Part shown: one piece after another, positions 15,674-24,843 of the stretch
Position numbering within the stretch: the first letter of the stretch is position 1
Layout: every line of letters starts with the position of its first letter
Assembly (NCBI RefSeq): GCF_004912145.1
Contig: NZ_STGT01000001.1
Location: forward strand, 744,001-808,000
DNA: 64,000 bases
Origin: Peteryoungia rhizophila
Lineage (GTDB): Bacteria; Pseudomonadota; Alphaproteobacteria; Rhizobiales; Rhizobiaceae
Direction: 5' to 3'
The notes under the pieces: model-generated
Seen by the model: the letters and a program-made list of their open reading frames with translations, nothing else
What the model was told of the DNA's origin: nothing
Database searches by the model: none
Made by a program: the position numbers and the translations under genes

Positions 15674-16846
15674 TCAGCCCAGAAGCGGTTTCAACACGTT
15701 GGCGACACGCAGGATGTCCGCACTCTTCAGGCCTGCGATGTTGATGCGGCCAGAGGTCGGCATGTAGATGCCGTAATGTTTGCGCAGCGACATCACGTCA
15801 GCTTCCTTGAGCGGCAGAAGCGAGAACATGCCCTGCTGTTCGGCGATCTGCGGCGCAAGCTGCCAGCCGTCGCTGAGCGCCGCCGCGAGTTCACGGCGCA
15901 GGCCGTTCAGGCGGTCGCGCATGCCGTTCAGCTCGTCCATCCAGTCCTGTCGCAGGCTTTCGGTCGCGAGAATCGTGCGAACCACCGCAGCACCGTGATC
16001 GGGCGGCATCGAATAGCTGGTGCGGGCCATGGTAACGAGGTTCGAACGGGCGACGTCTGCGGCTTCCTGTGTCTCCGCGACCGCGAAGATGGCACCGGTG
16101 CGCTCCCGGTAGATCCCGAAGGACTTGGAGCAGGAGACGGCAATCAGCGCTTCCGGGACTGCGGCGATGATGGTGCGCAAGCCTACCACGTCTTCCTCGA
16201 TGCCGGCGCCGAAGCCCTGATAGGCGGAATCGATCAGCGGCACGAGGCGCCTGTCTGCAATCACGGCGGCCAGCTCTTCCCACTGCGCAGGCGTGAGCGT
16301 CGCACCTGTCGGATTGTGGCAGCTGGCATGAATGAGCACGGCATCGCCGCGGGGTGCGCTGCTCAGTGCCTTCATCATGCTGGCGAAGCGCACGTCCTGG
16401 GTCGGCACGTCGAAATAGGGATAGGTTTCCACGTTCAGGCCGGTCGCGCCGAAGATCCCGGCATGGTTTGGCCAGCTCGGCAGGCCGAGATGCAGACGAC
16501 CGCTGCCGGCACGTGCGATGAGGTCCGAGGCGAGACGAAGAGCGCCCGAACCACCCGGCGTCTGGACGCCGGCCGCAAATTTGCCATGGCCTATGCCCCC
16601 GACGAGATCCCAGAGCAGATCGAGGAAGACGCGGTCACCTTCCGGCGCGATATAGGACTTGCTTTCCTGCTTCTCCAGAAGTTCCTTTTCCGCCGCCTTC
16701 ACCGCGCGCAGCACCGGCGTACGACCCTGATCATCGCGGTAGACACCGACGCCAAGGTCGATCTTGTCGGCTCGCTGATCGGCGTTGTAGAGCCCGATCA
16801 GGGCAAGCAGCGGGTCGTTGGGCTGGGAGGCGAGCTTGTCGAACAT
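15674..16846 (-). CDS. tyrB: Aromatic-amino-acid/aspartate aminotransferase (class I, PLP)
   Basis: This 390-residue PLP enzyme of the AspC/TyrB subgroup starts MFDKLASQPNDPLLALIGLY. It contains IDLGVGVYRDDQGRTPVLRAV, SCHNPTGATLTPAQW with its conserved NPTG, and SCSKSFGIYRERTGAI with the PLP-binding lysine. The C-terminal GRINIAGL carries the carboxylate-binding arginine of the family. It transfers amino groups between aromatic amino acids or aspartate and 2-oxoglutarate. ATG 16846 with GAAGGT upstream is chosen; an in-frame extension of 55 residues would overlap the divergent promoter region and is unlikely. A divergent Lrp/AsnC regulator indicates amino-acid control. The rhizobial name tatA is an alternative. 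Confidence 0.88.
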   Translation of the reverse strand: MFDKLASQPNDPLLALIGLYNADQRADKIDLGVGVYRDDQGRTPVLRAVKAAEKELLEKQESKSYIAPEGDRVFLDLLWDLVGGIGHGKFAAGVQTPGGSGALRLASDLIARAGSGRLHLGLPSWPNHAGIFGATGLNVETYPYFDVPTQDVRFASMMKALSSAPRGDAVLIHASCHNPTGATLTPAQWEELAAVIADRRLVPLIDSAYQGFGAGIEEDVVGLRTIIAAVPEALIAVSCSKSFGIYRERTGAIFAVAETQEAADVARSNLVTMARTSYSMPPDHGAAVVRTILATESLRQDWMDELNGMRDRLNGLRRELAAALSDGWQLAPQIAEQQGMFSLLPLKEADVMSLRKHYGIYMPTSGRINIAGLKSADILRVANVLKPLLG

Positions 16847-17013
16847 CAGAGGACCTTCGTCGAAGTGCGGTTGTGTTGCAGATGAATTATCAAGTTTCCG
16901 GCGCAAAGTCTCAGCGGATTTGATCTCCTTGGGCAGGACCGCATGAACAAGATTGCCAGATGTGGCAGTTTCACGATAGATATTTGCTCGTTTCCTCGCA
17001 TGAAAGACCAATT

Positions 17014-17484
17014 ATGAATGATGGCGTTGCGACTCTCGACAGGATCGATCGTCGGATCATTGCCTGCCTGATGGAGGATGCCAGCCTCAACAATGCGGAG
17101 CTTGCCGAACGTGTCGGACTGACGGCGGCGCCCCTGTCTCGACGTCTGGCACGGCTTTACGCGAGCGGCATCATTCGCCAGACGATCGTCATCGATCCGC
17201 TGAAAGTCGGGCTCGGTCTCCAGGCCTTCGTCGAGATCACGCTGGACCGCACGACGCCACAGGTCGGCGAACGCTTTATCGAACATGTCGGCAAGCTCGC
17301 CGAAGTCGTCGAGATCCACGCAGTGGCCGGCGACTTCGACTTTCTCCTGAAGATTTCCGTGCGCGACATGGCGGACTACAAGCGGCTAATCTGGCAGGAA
17401 TTCGATCGGCTGGCGGAGATCAAGACCATCCGCTCGACCATGGTTTTCGATAGCCCCAAGACCTCTTACGGTTACCTGCCCTGA
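17014..17484 (+). CDS. Lrp/AsnC family transcriptional regulator
   Basis: This 156-residue regulator has an N-terminal winged HTH (LDRIDRRIIACLMEDASLNN, AELAERVGLTAAPLSRRLARLY) followed by an effector-binding RAM domain (VEIHAVAGDFDFLLKISVRD, IKTIRSTMVFDSPK). ATG 17014 is used because the family begins about ten residues before the helix; an earlier in-frame ATG at 16960 would add 18 residues lying in the promoter. It is divergent from the aminotransferase gene, 167 bases apart, and is the obvious candidate to control it in response to an amino acid. It probably assembles as an octamer like other Lrp proteins. The effector is unknown. Confidence 0.9.
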   Translation: MNDGVATLDRIDRRIIACLMEDASLNNAELAERVGLTAAPLSRRLARLYASGIIRQTIVIDPLKVGLGLQAFVEITLDRTTPQVGERFIEHVGKLAEVVEIHAVAGDFDFLLKISVRDMADYKRLIWQEFDRLAEIKTIRSTMVFDSPKTSYGYLP

Positions 17485-17613
17485 CGCCGGACAATGCCTT
17501 TGCCCGGATGTGGGGAAACATCCATTTTCCATTCGAGCTTTGCTAATGTGTTAAGGGATTTTGTCCAATGGTGAGGCTGGGGACGAAGTGCTCTCGTCCC
17601 TGATGTCTGACCC

Positions 17614-19404
17614 ATGGTAACTTCAGTGAAGCAATCTGCTCGCGCGCCCGCAAATTCTGGCCTGCCCCACGATGTCGAGGCATCCGCCGCCATCCCTGTG
17701 ACGATGGATGGCATGTTCGGTCACCTGCATCCGGCTTCGGGAGAGACCGGCGTCGTGTTCTGTGCACCGTGGGGCTTCGACGCTCTCTGCACGGTCAAGT
17801 TCCACCGCCTCATCGCAGTTGAGCTCGCACGACGGGGATATCCCGCGATCCGCTTCGACTATCCGGGCGAAGGTGATTCCCTGCCGGTCGAGGCGGGCGC
17901 AACCTTCGACATCTGGGTCGCCGGCGCATTGCGGGCGGCAGAGGAATTGCGCATCCGGACGGGCTGCAGCCGCATCATCTATTACGGTATGGGGATTGGT
18001 GCCGCAGTCGCGCTCCGCGCTGGACAACAGGATGCCAATCTGGCCGGCTATGTGCTTGCGGCATCGACCCTGAACGGTCGGCGCTATCTGCGCGAGACTG
18101 CATTGCGGGAGAAGATCATCGAGGACGGGCTCGCCATCGACTTCGGCTACCCTGAGGGCTCGACGGTGCTCGCCTCCTTCATCATGGATCCTCACCTTGC
18201 CGCCGATCTGAAGGCCCTTACTGTCGGCATCGACGACATACCTGCCGGGCTGCCAGCACTCGTTCTGGCGCGTCCGGAAAATGCAGCCGACATCGAACTC
18301 GCCGATCAGCTGCGCAACGCCGGCGCAGCAGTCGAGTGCATCGATTTCTCTGGGTACAGTGCGATGTTGGACGGGGTCGTAACATCCCCGATACCCATGG
18401 CGCTCATTGACAGGATCGGTGACTGGTTCGGCTGTAATATCCGCCCAGAGGCCGTTTCTCCTGCGCCGCAGGCTACGGACAACGAACCTTCCGTCCTTGA
18501 GGCAGCTTCATTTCGCGAGCGGCCGGAGATTGTCAATTCGCGCCTCTTCGGCGTTTTCTGCGAGCCTCCGTCGGGCGGGGAAAAGGCCGTGATCATTTTG
18601 CACAACATGGCCTATGCGCCACACACCGGCTGGGGCCGCATCTGGGTCGAGACAGCGCGCACGCTCGCCCGTCAGGGCATCGCGACGCTGCGGGTCGATC
18701 TTTCCAATATCGGCGACAGCCCTGCTGATCCGAAGGGGCCCGATCAGGTCGTCTATTCCGAAGACCAGCTCAACGACGTGCATGCCGTCGTCCGCCACGT
18801 CCGCAATCTCACCAAAGCTCCGATCCTGCTGGCCGGCATTTGCAGCGGCGCTCATTCCGCTCTCTATGCGGGCGCGACCAATGCCGAGGTGGCCGGCATC
18901 GTCTCGATCAACCAGCTCCGGCTCGTGCTCGATCCAGACGAGGATGTGGACTCGCTTCTGATGGCGGGCGCCCGCCCACTGAGTGACTATAAGCGGCGGG
19001 CCGCCAGCCTGAGCACTTACAAGCGGGTTTTCAGTGGCGAGGTGAATATCCCGAAGGCCGCGTTGAACATCGCCAGCCACGCACGCGACAGGCTCCTGCG
19101 CGGTATTTCGCCCTATCTCGGTGGTATCACCAAGCTCGGGCGGTTGCGCGGACGGTTGTTCGCGCTCCTACGGCGCCTGGAGGATCGGAAGGTGCCGGTC
19201 ATCTTCATTTCCTGCCGCACCGATGGCAGCCTCGACCAGCAGAGGCTCTATTTCGGCAAGACCCTATCCGGCCAGCGTGCATTTCCAGGACTGCGGCACA
19301 TCCTGCTGGAGAATGCCGATCATACGCTGAGCCCACCGTCCGTCCGGCAGCACGTCATCGGGATTCTCGCCGAGGCGGCCGAGGAATCCGCCAAGCGCGG
19401 ATAG
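17614..19404 (+). CDS. Tandem two-domain alpha/beta hydrolase
   Basis: This 596-residue soluble protein contains two successive alpha/beta-hydrolase domains. The N-terminal domain (about 30-280) has VVFCAPWGFDALCTVKFHRL, the GEGDS turn and a nucleophile elbow GMGIG at 125-129 where glycine replaces the catalytic serine. The C-terminal domain (about 305-590) has VIILHNMAYAPHTGWGRIW, DLSNIGDSPADPKG and GICSG at 408-412, placing cysteine 410 at the nucleophile. Asp537 (TDGS) and His570 (DHTLS) complete a plausible Cys-Asp-His triad. Each half resembles exosortase-associated hydrolases, but no exosortase or polysaccharide genes are nearby. It is probably an esterase or acyl-transfer protein, with the first domain structural. 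Substrate unknown. Confidence 0.75.
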   Translation: MVTSVKQSARAPANSGLPHDVEASAAIPVTMDGMFGHLHPASGETGVVFCAPWGFDALCTVKFHRLIAVELARRGYPAIRFDYPGEGDSLPVEAGATFDIWVAGALRAAEELRIRTGCSRIIYYGMGIGAAVALRAGQQDANLAGYVLAASTLNGRRYLRETALREKIIEDGLAIDFGYPEGSTVLASFIMDPHLAADLKALTVGIDDIPAGLPALVLARPENAADIELADQLRNAGAAVECIDFSGYSAMLDGVVTSPIPMALIDRIGDWFGCNIRPEAVSPAPQATDNEPSVLEAASFRERPEIVNSRLFGVFCEPPSGGEKAVIILHNMAYAPHTGWGRIWVETARTLARQGIATLRVDLSNIGDSPADPKGPDQVVYSEDQLNDVHAVVRHVRNLTKAPILLAGICSGAHSALYAGATNAEVAGIVSINQLRLVLDPDEDVDSLLMAGARPLSDYKRRAASLSTYKRVFSGEVNIPKAALNIASHARDRLLRGISPYLGGITKLGRLRGRLFALLRRLEDRKVPVIFISCRTDGSLDQQRLYFGKTLSGQRAFPGLRHILLENADHTLSPPSVRQHVIGILAEAAEESAKRG

Positions 19405-19406
19405 TG

Positions 19407-19446
19407 GCGGGAGGGAATGCCGCAAAGGCTCCCCCTCCCGCGTTTT
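19407..19446. terminator. Bidirectional hairpin terminator between the hydrolase and dppF
   Basis: GCGGGAGGG (19407-19415) pairs with CCCTCCCGC (19433-19441) and is followed by GTTTTC on the plus strand. It lies directly after the hydrolase stop and before the convergent dppF stop. Confidence 0.6.
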
Positions 19447-19453
19447 CGATCAT

Positions 19454-20305
19454 TCAGCCGACAGCGACCAGCTTGCGCTTCGCCATACGAGCGCGGATCG
19501 ACTCGACGTCGGCGCGGGGCGTCGCGGCAAAGAGTGTGCGGGTGTAGTCATGCTGCGGGTCAGAGAACACGGCGTCGCGCGTGCCATATTCCACCGCCTC
19601 GCCGTAATACATCACCATCACCTCGTCGGCGATGTAGCGCACGACCGAAAGGTCGTGGCTGATGAAAACATAGGTCAGGCCGAACTCTTCCTGCAGGTCG
19701 GCGAGCAAGTTCAACACCTGAGCCTGGACCGAGAGGTCGAGCGCCGAAACCGGTTCGTCGAGGACCAGCAGCTTCGGATTGAGCATCAGCGCGCGGGCGA
19801 TCGCGATACGCTGGCGCTGGCCGCCGGAGAACATGTGCGGATAGCGGTTGTAGTGCTCCGGACCGAGGCCGACCTTGACCAGCATTTCGGTTGCGCGGTC
19901 GCGCCGCTCGGCCGAGCTCATCTTGGTGTTGATGAGCAAGGGCTCGCCGAGCACATCGCCGATCTTCTGGCGCGGATTGAGCGAGCCATAAGGGTTCTGG
20001 AAGACGATCTGCACCTTCTGGCGCATGTCGGCTGTCAGGTGGCCCGGACGCAAGTCGACCTTCTGGCCGTCGATCAACAATTCGCCTGCCGTTGGTTCGT
20101 CAATGAAGGTCAGGATGCGGGCGAGCGTCGACTTGCCGCAACCGCTTTCGCCGACGATAGCGAGCGTCTTGCCCTTGTCGAGCTTGAAGGACACGCCTTT
20201 GACCGCGTGGACAATCTTGTCTTCCTTGAAGAGACCTTGCGACACACGGTAGTCGCGTTTGACGTCGCGGATCTCGAGCATCGGGGTTTGCATCTCTGTG
20301 GTCAT
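19454..20305 (-). CDS. dppF: Dipeptide ABC transporter ATPase DppF
   Basis: This 283-residue ATPase of the oligopeptide family has Walker A GESGCGKST, signature FSGGQRQRIAIARAL, Walker B LLVLDEPVSALDLSVQAQVL and the DppF/OppF-type region QIVFQNPYGSLNPRQKIGDVL. A C-terminal RTLFAATPRADVESIR segment is typical of oligopeptide ATPases. It pairs with DppD on the inner membrane to drive di- or oligopeptide import. Its start overlaps the dppD stop by four bases (20302-20305). It is the last gene of the dppABCDF operon and is followed by a hairpin. Specificity is set by the binding protein. Confidence 0.9.
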   Translation of the reverse strand: MTTEMQTPMLEIRDVKRDYRVSQGLFKEDKIVHAVKGVSFKLDKGKTLAIVGESGCGKSTLARILTFIDEPTAGELLIDGQKVDLRPGHLTADMRQKVQIVFQNPYGSLNPRQKIGDVLGEPLLINTKMSSAERRDRATEMLVKVGLGPEHYNRYPHMFSGGQRQRIAIARALMLNPKLLVLDEPVSALDLSVQAQVLNLLADLQEEFGLTYVFISHDLSVVRYIADEVMVMYYGEAVEYGTRDAVFSDPQHDYTRTLFAATPRADVESIRARMAKRKLVAVG

Positions 20306-21150
20306 GCGGCACCTCCCGTTTCTGCGGCGGCCAGGAAGTCGGAGACCGTCGTCAGGCGGTCACCGGTGGCGTTTTCCGGCAGGGCCGAAAGCAGCGCGCG
20401 AGTATAGGGGTTCTTCGGGTTTTCGAAGAGCGAGAGCACATCGGCCTCCTCCATCTTCCGGCCCTTGTACTGGACGATGACGCGGTCCGCGGTCTCGGCC
20501 ACCACAGCCATGTCGTGGGTGATCATGATGAGGCCCATGCCGGTTTCGGCCTGTATCTTCATCAGAAGGTCGAGGATCTGCTTCTGGATCGTCACGTCGA
20601 GTGCCGTGGTCGGCTCGTCGGCGATCAGGAGTTTCGGATTGCAGGCGATCGCAATCGCGATCATCACGCGCTGACACTGGCCGCCCGACATCTGGTGCGG
20701 GAAGTGGTTGAGGCGCTCGGCGGGATCAGGCAGGCCGACGAGCTTGAAAAGCTCGATGGCGCGTTCGCGGCATTCTTTTTTGCCGAGGCCCATGTGCAGG
20801 CGCAGGACTTCCTCGATCTGGAAACCCACGGTGAAGCAGGGATTGAGGCTTGCGACCGGCTCCTGGAAGATCATGGCCACGTCCTTGCCGATCAGCTTGC
20901 GCCGGTCGGCCGCCGAGATCTTCTGGATGTCACGCCCCTGGAATTCCATCTTGTCGGCGGTGATCTTCGCCGTCCAGGGGAGAAGGCCCATGACCGCGAG
21001 CATGGCAACAGACTTGCCGGAGCCGCTCTCGCCCACAATCGCGAGCACTTCGCCCGGCTCGACCGACAGCGAAACGCCGTCGACCGCCTTGAACCATCCG
21101 CTGGCCGTCTCGAACTGGACGGTGAGGTTCTGGATATCGAGAAGTGCCAT
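20302..21150 (-). CDS. dppD: Dipeptide ABC transporter ATPase DppD
   Basis: This 282-residue ATPase has Walker [10 protein letters not shown], signature [16 protein letters not shown], Walker [21 protein letters not shown] and the Q-loop [20 protein letters not shown]. These fit DppD/OppD. It is the first ATPase of the pair in the dpp operon and dimerises with DppF. The signature motif has QCQR where QRQR is more common, which is tolerated in this group. It begins two bases after dppC stops and overlaps dppF by four bases, so translation is coupled. Membrane-associated on the cytoplasmic face. Confidence 0.9.
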   Translation of the reverse strand: MALLDIQNLTVQFETASGWFKAVDGVSLSVEPGEVLAIVGESGSGKSVAMLAVMGLLPWTAKITADKMEFQGRDIQKISAADRRKLIGKDVAMIFQEPVASLNPCFTVGFQIEEVLRLHMGLGKKECRERAIELFKLVGLPDPAERLNHFPHQMSGGQCQRVMIAIAIACNPKLLIADEPTTALDVTIQKQILDLLMKIQAETGMGLIMITHDMAVVAETADRVIVQYKGRKMEEADVLSLFENPKNPYTRALLSALPENATGDRLTTVSDFLAAAETGGAA

Positions 21151-21152
21151 GA

Positions 21153-22061
21153 TCAGGACCTCTTCAGCTTGGGATCGAGCGCATCGCGCAGGCCGTCACC
21201 CATGAGGTTGATGGCGAGAACGGTGATCAGGATGGCGAGGCCTGGGAAGGTGACGACCCACCAGGCGCGCAGAATGAATTCGCGCGCTTCGGCGAGCATC
21301 GTGCCCCATTCGGGTGCCGGCGGCTGGGCCCCCATGCCGAGGAAGCCGAGGGCTGCCGCGTCGAGGATGGCATTCGAGAAGGAGAGCGTGGCCTGGACGA
21401 TCAGCGGCGCCATGCAGTTGGGCAGGATCGTCTTGAACATCAGGCGAAACGGGCTTGCGCCAGCAAGGCGGGCGGCCGTCACATAGTCACGCGTCTTTTC
21501 CGACATGACGGCTGCACGCGTCAGACGCACGAAATGCGGCTGCAGCACGAGTGCGATGGCGATCATGCCGTTGGTGAGGCCAGGGCCGAGAATTGCGACC
21601 AGTACTAGTGCCAGAAGCAGCGACGGGAATGCCAGGATGATATCCATAAGGCGCATGATCGCGGTATCGAGCCAGCCACCGTAATAGCCGGCGATGACGC
21701 CGATCGCGATGCCTGTCGTCAGCGACAAAGTCGTGACGAAGACGCCGATGAAGAGCGAGTACTGGGACCCGTAGATCAGGCGCGAGAGAATGTCGCGTCC
21801 GACAGGATCGGTGCCGAGCACAAAGCTCCAGTTGCCACCCTCGAGCCAAGCCGGCGGAAGCAGAACCGCTTCACGATACTGCTCGAAAGGCGAGTGGGGT
21901 GCGATGACGCCGGCGAAGACGGCGGTCAGCACCAGAGCGACAAAAACGACGAGGCCGATCACGGCACCGCGGTTTTCGGAGAAGTAGAACCAGAATTCGG
22001 CCAGCATCTGGCGGCGCATCTGCGCGCTCGAAACCGGCTGGCTGTCTGTTGTCTCTGCCAT
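21153..22061 (-). CDS. dppC: Dipeptide ABC transporter permease DppC
   Basis: This 302-residue inner-membrane permease has an OppC-type N-terminal cytoplasmic stretch and first helix (ENRGAVIGLVVFVALVLTAVFAGVI). It then has FVLGTDPVGRDILSRLIYG, typical of DppC/OppC, and the EAA-loop region VTAARLAGASPFRLMFKTILPN that contacts the ATPases. The C-terminal end GDGLRDALDPKLKRS is also characteristic. It forms the translocation pore with DppB. It is 14 bases after dppB and two bases before dppD, within the dpp operon. Peptide import is inferred from family and context. Confidence 0.9.
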   Translation of the reverse strand: MAETTDSQPVSSAQMRRQMLAEFWFYFSENRGAVIGLVVFVALVLTAVFAGVIAPHSPFEQYREAVLLPPAWLEGGNWSFVLGTDPVGRDILSRLIYGSQYSLFIGVFVTTLSLTTGIAIGVIAGYYGGWLDTAIMRLMDIILAFPSLLLALVLVAILGPGLTNGMIAIALVLQPHFVRLTRAAVMSEKTRDYVTAARLAGASPFRLMFKTILPNCMAPLIVQATLSFSNAILDAAALGFLGMGAQPPAPEWGTMLAEAREFILRAWWVVTFPGLAILITVLAINLMGDGLRDALDPKLKRS

Positions 22062-22075
22062 GGGACTTTATCCTT

Positions 22076-23080
22076 CTAGTGGCGGATGCGCGGGTTGATC
22101 AGGCCGTAGAGCAGGTCGACGATGAGGTTCACGACCATGATGATGCCGGCAATCAGGAGGAGGCCTCCCTGGATGACCGGGTAGTCACGGCGGAACACAC
22201 TGTCGACCATCCACTTGCCGATGCCCGGCCAGGAAAAGATCGTTTCGGTCAGGATCGCGCCAGCCAGCAGGACACCGATCTGCAGGCCGATCGTGGTGAT
22301 GACCGGGATCATGGCATTGCGCAGCGCATGCAGGCTGACGACGCGGAAGGGCGAGAGGCCCTTGGCGCGGGCTGTCCGGATATAGTCCTCAGACAGGACT
22401 TCGAGCATGGCCGAGCGCGTCTGCCGTGCTATGACGGCGAGAGGAATGGTCGCAAGCACGATCGTCGGCAGGATCAAATGGCTGACGGCCGAGGCGAAGG
22501 CGCCCTTCTGGCCGGAGATCAGCGAGTCGATCAGCATGAAGCCGGTGACCGGCGGGAAGAAGAACATCAAGGAGATGCGCCCCGACACCGGTGTCCATTG
22601 CAGGATGCCGGAAAACAGGATCATCAACAAAAGGCCCCACCAGAAAATCGGCATGGAATAGCCGACAAGGGCAATGCCCATCATGGTCTGGTCGAAGAAG
22701 GAGCCGCGCTTGATGGCCGCGATGATGCCGGCTGGAACGCCGATGGCGATGGCCAGCAGGATCGCACAGAGTGACAATTCGACCGTGGCCGGGAAGAGTG
22801 CGAAGAACTGGTCGATAATCGGGCTCTTCGAGACGATCGAGGTGCCGAAGTCACCGGTGACGACACCGCCCAAATAATCGAAGTACTGGACCACCATCGG
22901 GCGGTCGAGACCGAGTTGCGCGCTGATCTGGGCGTGACGCTCGGGCGACATGACGCGTTCGCCGGAGAGAAGCGCGACCGGGTCGCCGGGCAAAAGCCGG
23001 ATGAAGGCGAAGGCAATGATCGAGACGCCGATAAAGGTCGGGATCAAGACGGCGAGCCGTCGCAGGAGAAAGCCAAACAT
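22076..23080 (-). CDS. dppB: Dipeptide ABC transporter permease DppB
   Basis: This 334-residue inner-membrane permease begins MFGFLLRRLAVLIPTFIGVSIIAFAFIR, the typical OppB/DppB first helix, followed by LLPGDPVALLSGERVMSPE. The ATPase-contact segment EDYIRTARAKGLSPFRVVSLHALRNAMIPV is highly characteristic, as is the ending VDLLYGLINPRIRH. It partners DppC. It is separated from dppA by 164 bases containing a strong hairpin, which is typical when the binding protein is made in excess. Confidence in the family is high; substrate assignment rests on operon composition. Confidence 0.9.
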   Translation of the reverse strand: MFGFLLRRLAVLIPTFIGVSIIAFAFIRLLPGDPVALLSGERVMSPERHAQISAQLGLDRPMVVQYFDYLGGVVTGDFGTSIVSKSPIIDQFFALFPATVELSLCAILLAIAIGVPAGIIAAIKRGSFFDQTMMGIALVGYSMPIFWWGLLLMILFSGILQWTPVSGRISLMFFFPPVTGFMLIDSLISGQKGAFASAVSHLILPTIVLATIPLAVIARQTRSAMLEVLSEDYIRTARAKGLSPFRVVSLHALRNAMIPVITTIGLQIGVLLAGAILTETIFSWPGIGKWMVDSVFRRDYPVIQGGLLLIAGIIMVVNLIVDLLYGLINPRIRH

Positions 23081-23202
23081 GTGTGAGACCTGTTGTTTTA
23101 AGGGAGGTCGAACCGCGGCCCTGTGGCCGTCTGAGGTTTACCCGAAATGCTCCACCTGAGCGTTCGAGCATGACGCGAGATCGGTCTCGTATCAACGACA
23201 AA

Positions 23203-23226
23203 CGCCGCGGGCCAAGGCCCGCGGCG
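23203..23226 (-). terminator. Attenuating hairpin between dppA and dppB
   Basis: CGCCGCGGGCC (23203-23213) and GGCCCGCGGCG (23216-23226) form a very stable stem with a tiny loop, 19 bases after the dppA stop. On the minus strand it is followed by TTTGT. It probably lowers expression of dppBCDF relative to dppA, a common device. Confidence 0.6.
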
Positions 23227-23244
23227 AAAGATTGTGTGTTTCGA

Positions 23245-24843
23245 TTACTCGGCGATGTCGACGTTCTCGAAGGTGAAGTCGCCAAGCGGGCTCTGGACGA
23301 AGCCGGAGACTTCCTTGCGCATCGGAACGATCGAGAGAGAATGGTCGATCGTGGCCCAAGGCGCTTCGCGCTTGAAGACGAGCTGTGCTTCTTCGTAGAG
23401 CTTGGTGCGCTCGGCCTGGTCAGACGTGACCTTGGCCTTCTTCACCAGTGCGTCGAATTCCTCGTTGCACCACTGAGCGCGGTTGTTGCCGCCGACGGCA
23501 GAGCAGCCGAGCAGCGTGTCGAGGAAGTTGTCCGGGTCGCCGTTGTCGCCGGTCCAGCCGAGCATGACGGCGCCGTCACGATCCTTGGCCTTCGAGCGGT
23601 CGAGGTACTCGGCCCATTCGTAGGAGACGATTTCGACGGTAACGCCGATCTTGGAGAAATCGTCCTGGATGATTTCAGCGGCACGACGTGCGTTCAGCAT
23701 GTAGGGGCGCGAAACCGGCATGGCCCAGACCTTCATCGAAAGGCCGGTTACACCAGCGGCTTCGAGTTCGGACTTGGCGGCGTCCAGGTCATACGCGTCG
23801 TCCTGCGTGGACTGGTTGTAAGACCACATGGTCGGCGGGATCGGGTTCTTGGCCGGAGTCGCCATGCCCTGGAAGACGGCGTCGACGATGGCTTCCTTGT
23901 TGATCGCCTTGTTCAGCGCCTTGCGGACTTCCGGCTTGTCGAAGGGAGCCTGGGTCGTGTTGTAGGCGAGGTAAGCGACGTTCAGGCCTTCCTGCTCCAT
24001 CACGGTCAGGGCCGGATCGGACTTCATGGTCTCGACGTCGGCAGCGTTCGGGAATGGCATCAGGTGGCATTCGCCAGCCTTGAGCTTCTGGTAACGAACA
24101 GCGGCGTCCGTGGTGATTGCGAAGACGAGGTCGTCGATCTTCGGTGCGCCACCCCAGTAGTCGGCGTTCTTCTTGTAGCGAATGACGGCATCCTGCTGGT
24201 AGCCGACGAAGGAGAACGGACCGGTGCCGACCGGCATCTGGTTCAGCTGTTCCTTCTTGCCTTCGGCTTCGAGCTTGTCGGCATATTCCTTCGAGACGAT
24301 CGAAGCGAACGGCATTGCGAGGTTTGCGAGGAACGGCGCTTCCGGCTTGTTGAGCGTGATCTTGACCGTCATGTCATCGACCTTTTCGATCGACTTGATC
24401 AGCTCGGGGAAGCCCATGCCTGCGGCATATTCCCAGGAGGTGCCGGCAACATACTGGTTCCACGGATGGTCGGCCTTCAGCTGGCGATCCAGCGAGAAGA
24501 GGACGTCGTCGGCGTTGAATTCGCGCGACGGTGTGAAGAACTCAGTAGTGTGGAACTTGACGCCTGGACGCAGCTTGAAGGTGTATTCGGTGCCTTCGGC
24601 GTTGACTTCATAGCTTTCGGCCAGGCCAGCTTCGGCTTCGGTGGTGCCCGGCTTGAATTCCATCAAGCGGCTGTAGATCGGATGCGCAGAAGCATCGAAG
24701 GTCGTGCCGGCGGTGTACATGCCGGGATCGAAGCCTTCCGGCGATCCTTCCGAGCAGTAAACGAAGGTCTTGGCGCTGGCGGCACCCGACAGGAAAGTGG
24801 CGGCAGCAAGCGCTGCAGCTGCAAGAGCGAACTTGGTTTTCAT
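23245..24843 (-). CDS. dppA: Dipeptide ABC transporter periplasmic binding protein DppA
   Basis: This 532-residue protein has a signal peptide (FALAAAALAAATFLSGAASA) and the SBP_bac_5 fold. It contains FVYCSEGSPEGFDPGMYTAG, a DppA-specific start, then YTFKLRPGVKFH, FNADDVLFSLDRQ, KNADYWGG, MLGWTGDNGDPDNFLDTLLG and the characteristic C-terminal VQSPLGDFTFENVDIAE. E. coli DppA also delivers heme, so heme or 5-aminolevulinate is a possible alternative ligand. ATG 24843 is used because GGGAGAC lies six bases upstream and the signal peptide begins there; an open frame extending another 58 residues lacks support. It heads dppABCDF. Confidence 0.9.
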   Translation of the reverse strand: MKTKFALAAAALAAATFLSGAASAKTFVYCSEGSPEGFDPGMYTAGTTFDASAHPIYSRLMEFKPGTTEAEAGLAESYEVNAEGTEYTFKLRPGVKFHTTEFFTPSREFNADDVLFSLDRQLKADHPWNQYVAGTSWEYAAGMGFPELIKSIEKVDDMTVKITLNKPEAPFLANLAMPFASIVSKEYADKLEAEGKKEQLNQMPVGTGPFSFVGYQQDAVIRYKKNADYWGGAPKIDDLVFAITTDAAVRYQKLKAGECHLMPFPNAADVETMKSDPALTVMEQEGLNVAYLAYNTTQAPFDKPEVRKALNKAINKEAIVDAVFQGMATPAKNPIPPTMWSYNQSTQDDAYDLDAAKSELEAAGVTGLSMKVWAMPVSRPYMLNARRAAEIIQDDFSKIGVTVEIVSYEWAEYLDRSKAKDRDGAVMLGWTGDNGDPDNFLDTLLGCSAVGGNNRAQWCNEEFDALVKKAKVTSDQAERTKLYEEAQLVFKREAPWATIDHSLSIVPMRKEVSGFVQSPLGDFTFENVDIAE

